From: Paenibacillus borealis
Lineage (GTDB): Bacteria > Bacillota > Bacilli > Paenibacillales > Paenibacillaceae
DNA length: 64,000 nt
Reading direction: 5' to 3'
Assembly (NCBI RefSeq): GCF_000758665.1
Contig: NZ_CP009285.1
Coordinates: forward strand, 5,332,001 to 5,396,000
Shown: in pieces, positions 55,039-64,000 of the stretch
Layout: each line of letters starts with the position of its first letter
Numbering within the stretch: position 1 is the first letter of the stretch
The notes under the pieces: model-generated
Told to the model about the DNA's origin: nothing
What the model saw: only the letters and a program-made list of their open reading frames with translations
The model's database searches: none
Program-made: the position numbers and the translations under genes

Positions 55039-56643
55039 TTATTCAGTAATCGATAGCGGATAGAAACGGATAACTTCATCCGGATAGAAGGCGTAGCCGC
55101 TGATCTTGTTGCTCATGCCGACAATGCGGTTGTATTCGTACAGATAAGCCCAAGGTGCTTCTGTTGTAATGATTTCCTGTGCCTGCTCATAGAGTGCTGT
55201 CCGTTTCGCTGCGTCTGTCTCCAGGTTCGCCTCATCCCACAGCTTGTCTACTTCAGCATTTGAATAGTTGATGTAGTTGGAAGAGCCTTTGCCGTACAGC
55301 AGGAATCCGAGGTGATAGCCTGGATCATTGACGAATGATGTCCATTTGGAGATATAAGAGGTGAGATTATTGGTCTTCTGCTGCTCCAGGAACTGGGCGC
55401 GGGCCAGCTTGTTGATGTTCATGGTTACACCGATTTTGGCCAGCTCCGCCTGAATCAGGACCGCATCATCCTCCCAGTCATCGAAACCGGAGCCAAGCGT
55501 GAAGTCAAAGGTAAACCCGTCCGGATAGCCGGCCTCTGTAAGCAGCTCCTTAGCTTTATCCAGGTTGTGCTCATATACGTAGCCTGCATCGGTGAAGCCC
55601 GGCGTGTTGCTCGCCACAGAGCTCTTCATCTGCTTGGCCTGGCCGTACATTACCCCGCTCAGCAGCTCATCATAAGGAATCGCATAGTTGATCGCCTGGC
55701 GGACTTTTACATTGTCAAAAGGTTTAACCTTATTGTTCATTGCGAAGAACAGAATCCGGTTGCTCGCATTGGAGGCGACGGTCAGGTCCGTATTGCTCTG
55801 CAGGGAGGCTACATCCTTCGGAGGAATCTCGATCGCCATATCTACATCGCCTTTATCCAGCAGCAGTACGCGGTTAGAGGCTTCTTTGGTGAATTTCAGG
55901 GTTACTTTGCTGAGGTTAGGCGCACCCTGCCAGTAGCTCTCATTAGCCGTGAAGACAGCTTCGGTCGCCGGGTCCCACTTCTCAAGCGTGAACGGGCCGG
56001 AGCCGGCAGCATTCGTCTTGAGGTAGTCTGCACCCTGTGCTTCTACGGTCTTTTGATCCACGATGGAGAAGGTGTACATCGCCAGAATCTGCAGGAAATT
56101 ATGATTGGCATTAGTCAGTGTAACTTCAACGGTGGAAGCGTCTTTCACCGCAACGGACTTGATCGCCGCCATTCCATAGAGGAAGCTGCCGGAGCTTGAT
56201 TTAGCCACGCGGTCAAAAGAGTACGCAACCGCCTCGGCATCCACCGGATTGCCGCTCTGGAAGCTCACGCCGGATTTCAGCTTGAAGGTGTACACCGTGT
56301 TATCAGCGTTCACTTCCCAGCTCTCTGCCAGCATGGGCTGAATGTCTTCGGTGTTGGCGATGCTTGTGCCATTTTCGGTTTTGATGCCGTAGGTGACCAG
56401 CTGATCATAAGCGGCAAGCACAAGTGTATCGGAGGTCAGATCGTTAGCTTCTGCGGGGTCGAGCGTAGTGCCGCCCTCGGAATAAGCAACCGTCAGATTT
56501 GACTTGGCAGCGGGAGCAGCCGTCCCTGTAGTTCCTGAAGCTGCCGTAGTGGCAGCAGGTGTCTGCGGATTGGCGCTGCTGGCGCATCCGGCAAGCATTA
56601 CTGAAAAAGCGACGAGTGTGGACAATAGTTTAACTCTTTTCAT
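55039..56643 (-). CDS. Peptide ABC transporter substrate-binding lipoprotein
   Basis: A 534-residue family-5 extracellular binding protein. The lipobox is VMLAGC with Cys about residue 20. GGTTLDPAEANDLTSDTLVLAAYDQL and QAINYAIPYDELLSG are family signatures. It binds peptides outside the cell for DppB/C. GGGAGGAAC precedes the ATG. It is the third gene in the operon. Confidence 0.92.
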   Translation of the reverse strand: MKRVKLLSTLVAFSVMLAGCASSANPQTPAATTAASGTTGTAAPAAKSNLTVAYSEGGTTLDPAEANDLTSDTLVLAAYDQLVTYGIKTENGTSIANTEDIQPMLAESWEVNADNTVYTFKLKSGVSFQSGNPVDAEAVAYSFDRVAKSSSGSFLYGMAAIKSVAVKDASTVEVTLTNANHNFLQILAMYTFSIVDQKTVEAQGADYLKTNAAGSGPFTLEKWDPATEAVFTANESYWQGAPNLSKVTLKFTKEASNRVLLLDKGDVDMAIEIPPKDVASLQSNTDLTVASNASNRILFFAMNNKVKPFDNVKVRQAINYAIPYDELLSGVMYGQAKQMKSSVASNTPGFTDAGYVYEHNLDKAKELLTEAGYPDGFTFDFTLGSGFDDWEDDAVLIQAELAKIGVTMNINKLARAQFLEQQKTNNLTSYISKWTSFVNDPGYHLGFLLYGKGSSNYINYSNAEVDKLWDEANLETDAAKRTALYEQAQEIITTEAPWAYLYEYNRIVGMSNKISGYAFYPDEVIRFYPLSITE

Positions 56644-56790
56644 CAGTAGTTCCTCCCTTTTCTATATCCTGCCTGCACTGGTAGTACTGGTGCTGCTTGT
56701 GATCATCCTGCCGCAACCGCTCCGGCAAGCTCTGATCTATATTTATCGGGGTATTGCCGAGCTTATCGGGGGATATCCCCCGGCTCTGCT

Positions 56791-57690
56791 CTATTTACCC
56801 GAGCGCAACCGCGGATCAAGAACGTCCCGGAAACCGTCTCCGAGCAGGTTAAAGCCTAAGATGGAAGTGGCAATGGACAACCCTGGAAAAGTAACCAGCC
56901 ACCATTGCCCGGAAATGATGTATTCCCGGCCTTCTGAAATCATCGCGCCCCATTCGGCAATCGGGGGTCTGACGCCAAGACCGAGGAAGCTGAGACTGGA
57001 GGCGGTCAGGATGGCGAAGCCCATTCCGAGCGTTGCCTGCACCATCAGCGGAGCCAGGGCATTCGGCAGGATGTGGCGGTACAGGATGACTGTATTCTTC
57101 ACGCCGATCGCCCGGCTTGCTTCTATATACTCCTTCTCGCGGAGCGATACGGTCTGCCCGAACATCAGCCGGGCAAATTCCGGGATGCCGACAATCCCGA
57201 CGGCGATCATCGCACTGCTGAGACCTGCTCCAATGGAAGCGGCAATCGCCATCGACAGGACCAGTGACGGGAAGGACAATAGTACATCCATCAGCCGCAT
57301 GATGATGGTTCCGGTACGGCCGCCATAGTAAGCGGCAATTCCGCCGAGCGGCACACCGATAACAAAGGAAATCGAGACGGCAATCAGGCCGGTCCAGATA
57401 CTGATCCGTGCGCCGTACAGTACCCTGCTGAGAATATCCCGCCCGAAGTTGTCGGTTCCGAACCAGTGGCTGCCCGAGGGCGCCTGGAGTTTGTTCGCCA
57501 TATCCGTAACATAAGGATCATGCGGTGCAAGCCAGGGTGCGATAATGGCTACCACGGTCCAGATCAGAATAAAGGTTAGCCCCAGGGCAGCCAGACGGTT
57601 ATGCAGCAGCAGGGACAACAACGTCCGGGGTTTAGCCGCCGCAGCGGGTTTGGCCGGACTGCCCTGTGCTGAATGTGCTGCAGTGCTCAC
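56791..57690 (-). CDS. dppC: Peptide ABC permease C
   Basis: A 299-residue permease with about six membrane segments: N-terminal LLLHNRLAALGLTFILIWTVVAIIAPWLAPHDP, then the binding-protein-dependent permease domain with EYIEASRAIGVKNTVILYRHILPNALAPL. GTG at 57690 follows GAGGAGG. Confidence 0.92.
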   Translation of the reverse strand: MSTAAHSAQGSPAKPAAAAKPRTLLSLLLHNRLAALGLTFILIWTVVAIIAPWLAPHDPYVTDMANKLQAPSGSHWFGTDNFGRDILSRVLYGARISIWTGLIAVSISFVIGVPLGGIAAYYGGRTGTIIMRLMDVLLSFPSLVLSMAIAASIGAGLSSAMIAVGIVGIPEFARLMFGQTVSLREKEYIEASRAIGVKNTVILYRHILPNALAPLMVQATLGMGFAILTASSLSFLGLGVRPPIAEWGAMISEGREYIISGQWWLVTFPGLSIATSILGFNLLGDGFRDVLDPRLRSGK

Positions 57691-57720
57691 AAGCAATCTC
57701 CTCCTCTCACACAAGCTGTT

Positions 57721-58731
57721 CTATTCATAGCGGATTCTCGGGTCAATGAAGCCATAGATCAGATCTACCGCCAGGTTAATTCCGCAGTAGAGCACGGCGC
57801 TGACCAGGGTGAAGGCTTGAATCGGCGCATAATCCGCAGCAAGGATGGAGTCAGTGACATAGCCGCCGATTCCCGGCCACGAGAAGATCGTCTCGGTGAT
57901 GACCGCGCCGCCCATCAGAAACCCGAATTGCAGACCGAGAACGGTCAATGTTGGTATTAGTGCATTGACGAGCGCATGCTTGTAGATGACGGCTGATTCC
58001 CGCAGCCCTTTGGCCCGGGCGGTGCGGACGAAGTCCTGATCCACGACCTCCAGCATGCTGGAACGGGTCATCCGGGCAATGATCGCCATCGTGCCGGTAC
58101 TGAGGCAGATTGCCGGAAGCAGCAGATGCGAGAGGCTGCTTTTGAGTGCTGCCGTATCACCTGAGAGGATGCTGTCCAGAACATACAGCCCGGTAATGTG
58201 CACCGGGGGATTCAAGTCTCCGCTGATCCGTCCCATCGGTGCCGGTGCCCAGCCCAGAATGGAATAAAAGACATAAATGAACATCAGGCCCAGCCAGAAG
58301 ATCGGCACGCATGCACCTATCAGCGAGAACACGCGTGAGATGTGATCCAGAAACGATTCCTTGCGGGTAGCAGCGACAATCCCAACGGGGATAGCCACCA
58401 GGACCGCGATCAGAATGCTGGCCAGGGTCAGCTCAATCGTGGCCGGGAACCGCGAAGCCAAATCGCTGGCTACCGTATGACCCGTGTGATAAGCGTAGCC
58501 GATATTGCCTTGCAGCAATTGGCCGATGTAAGTGAAGAACTGGATATACAGTGGCTTATCGAGCCCCATATCCTGGCGGATCTTGTCCACAATCTCCTCC
58601 GGAGCCTGCTCTCCGGCCAGCATGATCGCCGGGTCACCCGGCAGTACTCTTGAGAGAATGAAGGTGATGACGATAATACCGAGCAAGGCTGGAATCATCT
58701 GCACAAGTCTTTTTAATGTGTAAGCAAACAA
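57721..58731 (-). CDS. dppB: Peptide ABC permease B
   Basis: A 336-residue permease with six membrane segments. FAYTLKRLVQMIPALLGIIVITFILSRVLPGDPA and DFVRTARAKGLRESAVIYKHALVNALIPTL are typical of DppB. The start is a TTG at 58731 after GGGGG; an upstream frame to 58803 lacks a good site. It begins the dpp operon. Confidence 0.92.
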   Translation of the reverse strand: MFAYTLKRLVQMIPALLGIIVITFILSRVLPGDPAIMLAGEQAPEEIVDKIRQDMGLDKPLYIQFFTYIGQLLQGNIGYAYHTGHTVASDLASRFPATIELTLASILIAVLVAIPVGIVAATRKESFLDHISRVFSLIGACVPIFWLGLMFIYVFYSILGWAPAPMGRISGDLNPPVHITGLYVLDSILSGDTAALKSSLSHLLLPAICLSTGTMAIIARMTRSSMLEVVDQDFVRTARAKGLRESAVIYKHALVNALIPTLTVLGLQFGFLMGGAVITETIFSWPGIGGYVTDSILAADYAPIQAFTLVSAVLYCGINLAVDLIYGFIDPRIRYE

Positions 58732-58891
58732 TGAATCAACCCCCTTACGGCTTCTGTGCCATCCATGCTGTGACTTCCTTTTTGACGGAAACGTTCTTCT
58801 CATGTCAGGTACTATGCGGTTTGTTTGTCCTCTTTAGTAGTTGTGCTAATTCTACATAGATTTTGAACACCTCTCTACGTCCCGTTCAGCT

Positions 58892-58924
58892 AAAAAAAAG
58901 CACAACCGTTTGTCGATTGTGCAC
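58892..58924 (-). terminator. Terminator after the pucR-like gene
   Basis: GCACAA pairs with TTGTGC around an 11-base loop, followed on the minus strand by TTTTTTTT. It separates the regulator gene from the dpp operon. Confidence 0.8.
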
Positions 58925-58985
58925 TATCAACGCTTTTATATGTAACCTTTCCTAACATACTATTCCATAAAAGTTCCAGTCCCGC

Positions 58986-60515
58986 CTATTTTTCCTGCAG
59001 GTAGTAGTAGATCAGGCACAAATGGCAGACGAACTGCTCACGCGGATCGTTCAGATCGAAGCCGGTGATATCCTTAATCCGCTCCAGCCGGTATTTGACT
59101 GAATTCCGGTGGATGTACAGGCTGTTCGCCGTCTCGATCAGGCTGCCCCGGCACTCCAGGTAATGATAGAACGTCAGCAGCATATTGCTGTCATGCTCCT
59201 GGTCATACTGCAGCAGCTTGCCCAGCTTACGCTCGAACAGCCGCCCGAATCCCGCACCGCCCAGGCCCTCCAGCAGATGGTATACCTCCATCTCTTCATA
59301 GCGGGTGACACCGCCTGCCCCTTGGCCGAGCCGCCGCGAGATAGACAGCGCTTTACGCGCTTCGTTGTAGCTGGTGTGAATGTCCCACAGGAATTCTGAG
59401 GTGCCGATTCCGCTCCGGTAGCTGCTGAGGCCTTCGTTTTTGTCCTGCAGCCAGCCTCCCAGCGTCTTCTCCCACGGCTCCTCTGCATCTCCGCCCGGCG
59501 TGAATTTACGCCCCTCCTGCGTAGGCAGGAACAGTACAGCCCGGCTGGAGCGGTATTCAACGTGAGGCGTGACTCCGCGTCTCTTCGCCTCCCGCTCCAG
59601 CAGCCGGTTCACCGTTTCCTCACTCGGCGCTGTCTCCCCTTCGATCACAGCAACCTCCCACTTATGCTCGGGATTCATCCCGAGCTGGCGTGCCCGCCGC
59701 TCTACCTCATGCCGCGAAGGCAGCGGCGGAGTCAGCAGCTCATCGATGAAGTTGCCGCGCAGCCGGAACTCGGTATCCTCCGCAACCTTGCGCCGCATCA
59801 GCTCCAGGGCAAAGACGAGCCGGGCTTGCTCGATACCCACTTCCTCCATATCGTCCAGCCGCTCTTTGTCCACCAGCAGTCTGGCTACGGTCCGCCGGTC
59901 CACGTGAATATTCCAGTTCAGCGGCGCCTCTCTCTGTGACCAGTCGAAATCGGCCGGTGAAGACACGATAATCTTCCGCTCGGTGTCGACCAGGGCAACC
60001 GGCGCTTTCAGAAAATCAGCGACATTATCGCTGACCGCCTGAATGCCGCTGTTCTCCAGCACCATCGTCGTCAGCGTGCGGTAGACTTCCTCCGCACGGC
60101 GCAGCAGCATCGCCTGGCGTCCGAGCAGCAGCTCCATTACCGGCTGGGTGATATCCGTATACGGAATCTCCGGCGGGATCTCCACAATCGGCAGACCGCA
60201 GGCATTGCTGGCCTCGATCGCCCCTTGAGGAATTTCCTTCAGGAAGCGTGCCGGCTTAATCGCCAGCGCCGCCGCACCCAGATTATCGAGCGTATAGATT
60301 AGCTCAGTCAGCAGAGAAGGATCGTGGCGGATGGAATACGCCGTAGTCAGCAGCATAACACCTTCGCTGATCCAGCCCTTCAGATCCGGAACCTCCATAA
60401 TATCTACGAACCGGACCACGCGGTCCAGCCCCTGCTGGCCGCTGATAACCTTCGCTTTGCCAAGCACAGAGAGCTCCATCAGCTCCCGTAGCGTAATTCC
60501 TCGTGTATTCAACAT
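58986..60515 (-). CDS. PucR-family transcriptional regulator
   Basis: A 509-residue regulator. N-terminal PucR domain (ITLRELMELSVLGKAKVISG, RFVDIMEVPDLKGWISEGVMLLTT), a GGDEF-like middle part, and a C-terminal helix-turn-helix of the HTH-30 type (LIETANSLYIHRNSVKYRLERIKDITGFD). PucR proteins often respond to nitrogen or purine-related signals; here the dpp/peptidase genes are the likely target. GAGGGAGGCAGA precedes the ATG. Confidence 0.88.
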   Translation of the reverse strand: MLNTRGITLRELMELSVLGKAKVISGQQGLDRVVRFVDIMEVPDLKGWISEGVMLLTTAYSIRHDPSLLTELIYTLDNLGAAALAIKPARFLKEIPQGAIEASNACGLPIVEIPPEIPYTDITQPVMELLLGRQAMLLRRAEEVYRTLTTMVLENSGIQAVSDNVADFLKAPVALVDTERKIIVSSPADFDWSQREAPLNWNIHVDRRTVARLLVDKERLDDMEEVGIEQARLVFALELMRRKVAEDTEFRLRGNFIDELLTPPLPSRHEVERRARQLGMNPEHKWEVAVIEGETAPSEETVNRLLEREAKRRGVTPHVEYRSSRAVLFLPTQEGRKFTPGGDAEEPWEKTLGGWLQDKNEGLSSYRSGIGTSEFLWDIHTSYNEARKALSISRRLGQGAGGVTRYEEMEVYHLLEGLGGAGFGRLFERKLGKLLQYDQEHDSNMLLTFYHYLECRGSLIETANSLYIHRNSVKYRLERIKDITGFDLNDPREQFVCHLCLIYYYLQEK

Positions 60516-61045
60516 TCTGCCTCCCTCTACTGTCTTCAGTATTTCATGATTTTTCCTGAAATATGCCACCCGTATGCACCCGTACTCACCCGTAGCCACT
60601 CGTATACCGCCAGCTTACATTCGCATTCCCGCTAGTTTATCAGACATTCCCGCCCAGCCACAGGAAAAATATATAAAATTGCAGATATTTTTTTCGGATT
60701 TATGCGAAGGTGTGGGAGGGAAAGCACCGGTCAACAAGCTGATTCGGTGACTGTGAATAGGACACAAGTAGTACGAAAATAGGACACAATATGTCCTTAT
60801 TGAACAAAGTAACTAATCTGATGGCTACGCCGGCCTGTATGAGGGGCGCTTGAAGCTGGGGGGGGAGAATTGGCCACAAACACAGGTGGGATCTGTTGTA
60901 ATAGTGCCTCTCATTCCGTGCTGGAGGTCACTTCTGGTGAAATGAGAGAGATGTGTGCTTTGAGTTGGTGCTGCGGGCTGCGGGCTGCGACGGCGCGATC
61001 AGAGGGATTCGTACCATTGATTTAGAGCTGGAGCTCCTTCGGATA
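60516..61045. other. Intergenic region upstream of PucR gene
   Basis: About 530 bases. Two AATAGGACACA copies lie near 60757 and 60780, the second inside GGACACAATATGTCC, an inverted repeat that might be a binding site. No gene was seen. Confidence 0.5.
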
Positions 61046-61398
61046 GAACCAAGGGCACTTTTACCCTTCATTTCCACTTTTATCCTCCTTAGGCGGAAAT
61101 CAAGGACACTTTTGCCCCTCATTTCCACTTTTAGCCTCCTCAGGCTGAAATCAAGGGCACTTTTGCCCCTCATTTCCACTTTTATCCTCCTTAGGCTGAA
61201 ATCAAGGGCACTTTTGCCCCTCATTTCCACTTTTATCCTACTTGTGGTGAAATCAAGGGCACTTTTGCCTCTCATTTCCACTTTTAGCCTCCTCAGGCTG
61301 AAATCAAGGGCACTTTTACCCCTCATATCCACTTTTATCCTCCTTAGGCTGAAATCAAGGGCACTTTTGCCCCTCATTTCCACTTTTAGCCATCGTGG
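61046..61398. repeat. 51-bp tandem repeat array (family A), about seven copies
   Basis: Units of 51 bases repeat with core AAGGGCACTTTTGCCCCT then CATTTCCACTTTTATCC and TCCTTAGGCTGAAATC. Copies differ by a few bases. 51 is 17 codons, so both strands stay open, giving a fake 171-codon frame. The core matches the array at 22.1 kb. Confidence 0.92.
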
Positions 61399-61600
61399 CG
61401 GAATCAGAGGGATTTTTACTTTTAATTTGGTGCTGTGAGCCACTTTCGGCGGAAACAGAGGGATTTTTACCTTTGATTTACTGTTGTGAGCCGCTTTCGG
61501 CGGAAACAGAGGGATTTATACCTTTGATTTACTGCTGTGAGCCACTTTCGGCAGAAACAGAGGGATTTATACCTTTGATTTACTGCTGTGAGCTGCTTGA
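61399..61600. repeat. 51-bp tandem repeat array (family B), about four copies
   Basis: Units of 51 bases with core GGCGGAAACAGAGGGATTTA then TACCTTTGATTTACTGCTGTGAG and CCACTTTC. They abut family A at 61398 and share its period and parts of its layout, so the two look related by descent. Confidence 0.85.
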
Positions 61601-61669
61601 AATGTTGCTACTATACTTTCTGTATGGTGCCCGACCGACTGTTCATTTCTGTATGTACTTAAAAATCTG

Positions 61670-62060
61670 CGCACTCTCCTACTCTCCTCTCTTCACCTCT
61701 CCACTCCCATCCACCTCCATACTCTTCATCCCCCACTCCCCATACTCAATTTCTCAATTTCCACTTCTCATACCCTCACTTTCTCATTTCCTACTTCCTC
61801 GCTCCTTCCTTCCTTCCTTCCTTCCTTCCTTCCTTCCTTCCTTCCTTACTTACTCCCTCACTCCCTCACTCCCTTACTCCCTTACTCCCTTACTCCCTTA
61901 CTCCCTTACTCCCTTACTCCCTTACTCCCTCACTCCCTTACTCCCTCACTCCCTCACTCCCTTACTCCCTTACTCCCCACTTTCCATTCCCACATTTCCC
62001 ACACCACCCCCCCCCCGTACCTCTCACTTCCCCCTCCAACTCTTCCTCCCTTACTTCCCG
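61670..62060. repeat. Pyrimidine-rich tract with TTCC and ACTCCCTT repeats
   Basis: Nearly all C and T on the plus strand. TTCC is repeated about twelve times near 61804-61848, then 10-base TTACTCCCTT/CTCACTCCCT steps run to about 61980, followed by a C9 run near 62010. No gene is present; a 368-codon plus frame is an artefact. Confidence 0.9.
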
Positions 62061-62138
62061 CTCCACACACTCATGGCCACTCCCGCAGCAGCTCAGAAAC
62101 AACTAACTATAACGATCAGCAATCCAAATTACTTACAT

Positions 62139-62178
62139 AAAAAAACGTTCCCCGGACCTAAGTCCGTAAGAACGCTTC
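62139..62178 (-). terminator. Terminator after the racemase gene
   Basis: GCGTTC and GGAC pair with GTCC and GAACGT on the minus strand, followed by TTTTTTT. Confidence 0.8.
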
Positions 62179-62236
62179 AGCTATATTTCCTGAATTACTA
62201 TACTTCGTACTTCCTGATAGCATCTAGCCCGGCGAA

Positions 62237-62890
62237 TCAGCGCCGCACACCCCCAGGTAACGAGGCAGCCGCAGAGGCCGCTGCTCCAAGCGCGAGAATC
62301 GGATCGAACGCACGGATGCCGAGCTGTTCTTCCAGCTCCGCCGCCAGCCCGATGGTGGCAAACCCGGTGCAGGCCAGTACTATGGCCTCCGCACCGCGCT
62401 CCACCAGCCGGGCTGCCCCGGCAAGTGCGCCTGCCCGTCCGGCAGGCGTACCCAAATCAAGTGTGGTCGTTACCCCATCAGGCCGGTCCATGCCGAGGTA
62501 AGCATCGCCGAGAATGCTGCGGATCAGTGGCGGCACCTCGGTCAGGATCGTCAGCACGCCGATCTTGCTGCTGTATGCCAGCGACATATGGGCTGCACAG
62601 GAGCCTGCGCCCAGAACCGGAACCTTCACTGCCAACCTTGCTTCCTGCAGCGCGGGATCCGCGGCACAGCTAATGCCGATGGCTGTACAGCCCTGCTGCT
62701 CCAGTTCCCTGGCCAGGCGGATAATCTTCGGTAACGACTCCGCTTCGGTCTCGTCATTGTATACGCCCTGAGGCTGATCCGGAATACAGCGGCTGATTAC
62801 CGGCAGGCCATACCGGCGTTCAATCAATTCTCCGTGCAAATGGATCGCAGACTCCTCGTGCAGTGTGATTACACGTATAATTCCAAGCAT
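62237..62890 (-). CDS. Asp/Glu/hydantoin racemase family protein
   Basis: A 217-residue protein of the Asp/Glu racemase superfamily. The two catalytic Cys look to be in GISCAADP and VLACTGFATIG. The start LGIIRVITLHEE and the late GIRAFDPILAL fit hydantoin racemase or related enzymes. With the peptidase, aminopeptidase and transporter nearby it may convert amino-acid stereoisomers before use. GGGGGAGATAAGG precedes the ATG. Confidence 0.85.
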   Translation of the reverse strand: MLGIIRVITLHEESAIHLHGELIERRYGLPVISRCIPDQPQGVYNDETEAESLPKIIRLARELEQQGCTAIGISCAADPALQEARLAVKVPVLGAGSCAAHMSLAYSSKIGVLTILTEVPPLIRSILGDAYLGMDRPDGVTTTLDLGTPAGRAGALAGAARLVERGAEAIVLACTGFATIGLAAELEEQLGIRAFDPILALGAAASAAASLPGGVRR

Positions 62891-62997
62891 CCTTATCTCC
62901 CCCTGTTCAGCCGTTGTTGGACGTCCTGATTATCCTCACAGTATTCTCCGCTTCTTCCCGCATCGCGTTTATCCTCTGTCAACAGCAGCCACGCCGT

Positions 62998-63942
62998 CTA
63001 GAGCAGTTCTCCGGCACGCATAATCAGTTTGTCGTCGATATACACATCCGGCTTCATAACCACGGCATCAATATGTACACCTGCCGCTACAACCCCGCCG
63101 AACGTATTATTGCTGCCAAAAGCGACATGGATGGTCCCGTAGACCTTCTCATCCTCCAGCACCACACCTGTAATTCTTGCCTTGTTGTTTGTACCAATGC
63201 CGAACTCGCCCAGGAGCCTGCCGTCACCGGCACCAAGCATATCCAGCAGCCTGTCACCGCTCTCGCCTTCTGCACTAATTAACCGGCCCTGCTCTACCGT
63301 CAGCACCATCGGGCTATTCAGTGCGCCAATGCCCGCAATCGAACCGTCCACCTTAATCTGGCCGGCAGCTGTACCTTCCATCGGCGCAATATAAGCCTCG
63401 CCCGAAGGCAGGTTGCCTGATTCGCCCGGATTAAGATATAATCCGGTGCTGAGCACGCCATCCCGGCCCGCAATCGAAAAGCTCAAACTCAATCCGTCTT
63501 TAACTACACGTACCTGGCTTCCCTCTGACAGCAGAGCGGCTACCTGCTCCGTCAGAGTCTTCACCTGCGCATAATCCGCAGTGATCGCGCCATGGCTGAA
63601 CATATCATCCGTCATGCCCGGCATAGTCGCCACCCGGGTTCCCGCTGCGGCTGCCTGCTTACGCGCCGCCGTATGTGTCATCGAATGTGTTGTAATGCAT
63701 ACTGCCACATCCGCTTTGGCCATAGCTTCGGCAATCGGAGCCGGCGGCTCCTCGCCTGATTTGCTCCGCGCCTGCATAATCAATAGCATCGATTCCGCCC
63801 CGAGCCGCTTCCCTGCTTCATAGACGGATTCGGCAAGCTCCCGCTTGTCGTCATCGGCCACCACAGCCAGCAATTCGCCGCTGCCAAGCCCCAGACAGTC
63901 CTTAAGGACATTCATGCTAATCAGTATTCGTTGCTCGCTCAT
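62998..63942 (-). CDS. Aminopeptidase, M29-like
   Basis: A 314-residue protein like leucyl aminopeptidases (M29/aminopeptidase T type): VLKDCLGLGSGELLAVVAD near the start, ATMPGMTDDMFSHGAITADY, TGLYLNPGESGNLPSGEAYIAPMEG and VHIDAVVMKPDVYIDDKLI. The Glu and His metal ligands are probably in the NLPSGEAYIAP and HVAFGSN regions. It probably takes off N-terminal residues of imported peptides. GGGAGGAAAGTATA precedes the ATG. Confidence 0.82.
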   Translation of the reverse strand: MSEQRILISMNVLKDCLGLGSGELLAVVADDDKRELAESVYEAGKRLGAESMLLIMQARSKSGEEPPAPIAEAMAKADVAVCITTHSMTHTAARKQAAAAGTRVATMPGMTDDMFSHGAITADYAQVKTLTEQVAALLSEGSQVRVVKDGLSLSFSIAGRDGVLSTGLYLNPGESGNLPSGEAYIAPMEGTAAGQIKVDGSIAGIGALNSPMVLTVEQGRLISAEGESGDRLLDMLGAGDGRLLGEFGIGTNNKARITGVVLEDEKVYGTIHVAFGSNNTFGGVVAAGVHIDAVVMKPDVYIDDKLIMRAGELL

Positions 63943-63958
63943 TATACTTTCCTCCCGG

Positions 63959-64000
63959 TTACACCATTTCTGCTACCAGCTTGCCCATCAGGGCATTGGA
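63959..64000 (-). CDS. 3' end of a gene, start outside window
   Basis: The minus strand reads SNALMGKLVAEMV then TAA, 16 bases before the aminopeptidase start. It is the last 13 codons of an upstream gene in the same direction, so the operon continues past the window. The family cannot be told from this end. Confidence 0.75.
   Translation of the reverse strand, partial: SNALMGKLVAEMV

Noticed and set aside
60928..61443. A 171-codon minus-strand frame made of 17-residue repeats
   Set aside because: It comes from the 51-bp DNA repeat, which keeps frames open; no ribosome binding site and both strands are open alike.
61046..61600. CRISPR array
   Set aside because: The units are fully tandem with no unique spacers and no cas genes are near.
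61395..62501. A 368-codon plus-strand frame with Ser/Pro-rich translation
   Set aside because: It runs through the 51-bp repeats and the pyrimidine tract, crosses the terminator of the racemase gene and lies over its coding strand; no ribosome binding site.

Overview
This window looks like the chromosome of a Paenibacillus-type endospore-former. The evidence is the set of sporulation genes (spoVAA, spoVAB, a spoVAF-like gene, dacF-spoIIAA-spoIIAB-sigF, a gerA-gerC-gerB operon), strong GGAGG ribosome binding sites, frequent GTG and TTG starts, and Bacillales gene order (scpAB, riboflavin operon, ppiB, lysA, spoVA, spoIIA). No rRNA, tRNA, CRISPR array, phage or transposase was seen. Most genes are on the minus strand, so the operons read from right to left.

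Layout. 1-6.4 kb: end of a DUF2953-type gene, scpB-scpA (chromosome condensation), and ribD-ribE-ribBA-ribH behind an FMN riboswitch with an attenuator. 6.4-12 kb: mscL, a 1168-residue LPXTG surface adhesin with an unusually structured leader, a TIGR02206-type membrane protein and ppiB. 12.2-17.7 kb: lysA and a short spoVA operon (AA-AB-AF) whose AF product carries a long disordered N-terminal extension. 17.9-46.5 kb: a block that, judged against the known B. subtilis order in which spoVAA directly follows sigF, looks inserted. It holds a secreted stalk-domain protein, an EamA transporter behind a second FMN riboswitch, a PstS-like protein, an esterase, an AI-2E exporter-family protein, SDR and GNAT enzymes, a Fur-controlled siderophore-uptake set (2Fe-2S protein, Btr-like regulator, lipoprotein receptor, two FecCD permeases, a ferredoxin-NADP reductase-like flavoprotein) interrupted by a ger operon, oleate hydratase with a TetR regulator, an aldo/keto reductase, a phosphatase, an ECF sigma factor fused to a DUF1835-like region, and kptA. 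46.6-49.6 kb: sigF-spoIIAB-spoIIAA-dacF. 49.7-64 kb: an unknown beta-rich small protein, an acyltransferase, and a peptide-uptake and degradation operon (dppB-dppC-binding protein-M20 peptidase-dppD-dppF) with a PucR regulator, an Asp/Glu-type racemase, an aminopeptidase and the end of one more gene.

How the genes work together. Riboflavin synthesis and a candidate riboflavin carrier would both be switched off by FMN. Three Fur boxes tie the iron-uptake genes together. The spoIIA and spoVA operons and the ger operon serve sporulation and germination. The PucR/Dpp/M20/racemase/aminopeptidase group looks like one peptide and amino-acid scavenging unit.

The most unusual items are the FMN-riboswitch EamA transporter, the extended SpoVAF-like protein, the sigma factor-DUF1835 fusion, a family of 51-bp tandem intergenic repeats present at two loci 39 kb apart, a phosphatase gene that appears to start at ATC, and the insertion of about 28 kb at the sigF-spoVAA junction. 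All identifications come from reading the sequence; no database search was run.
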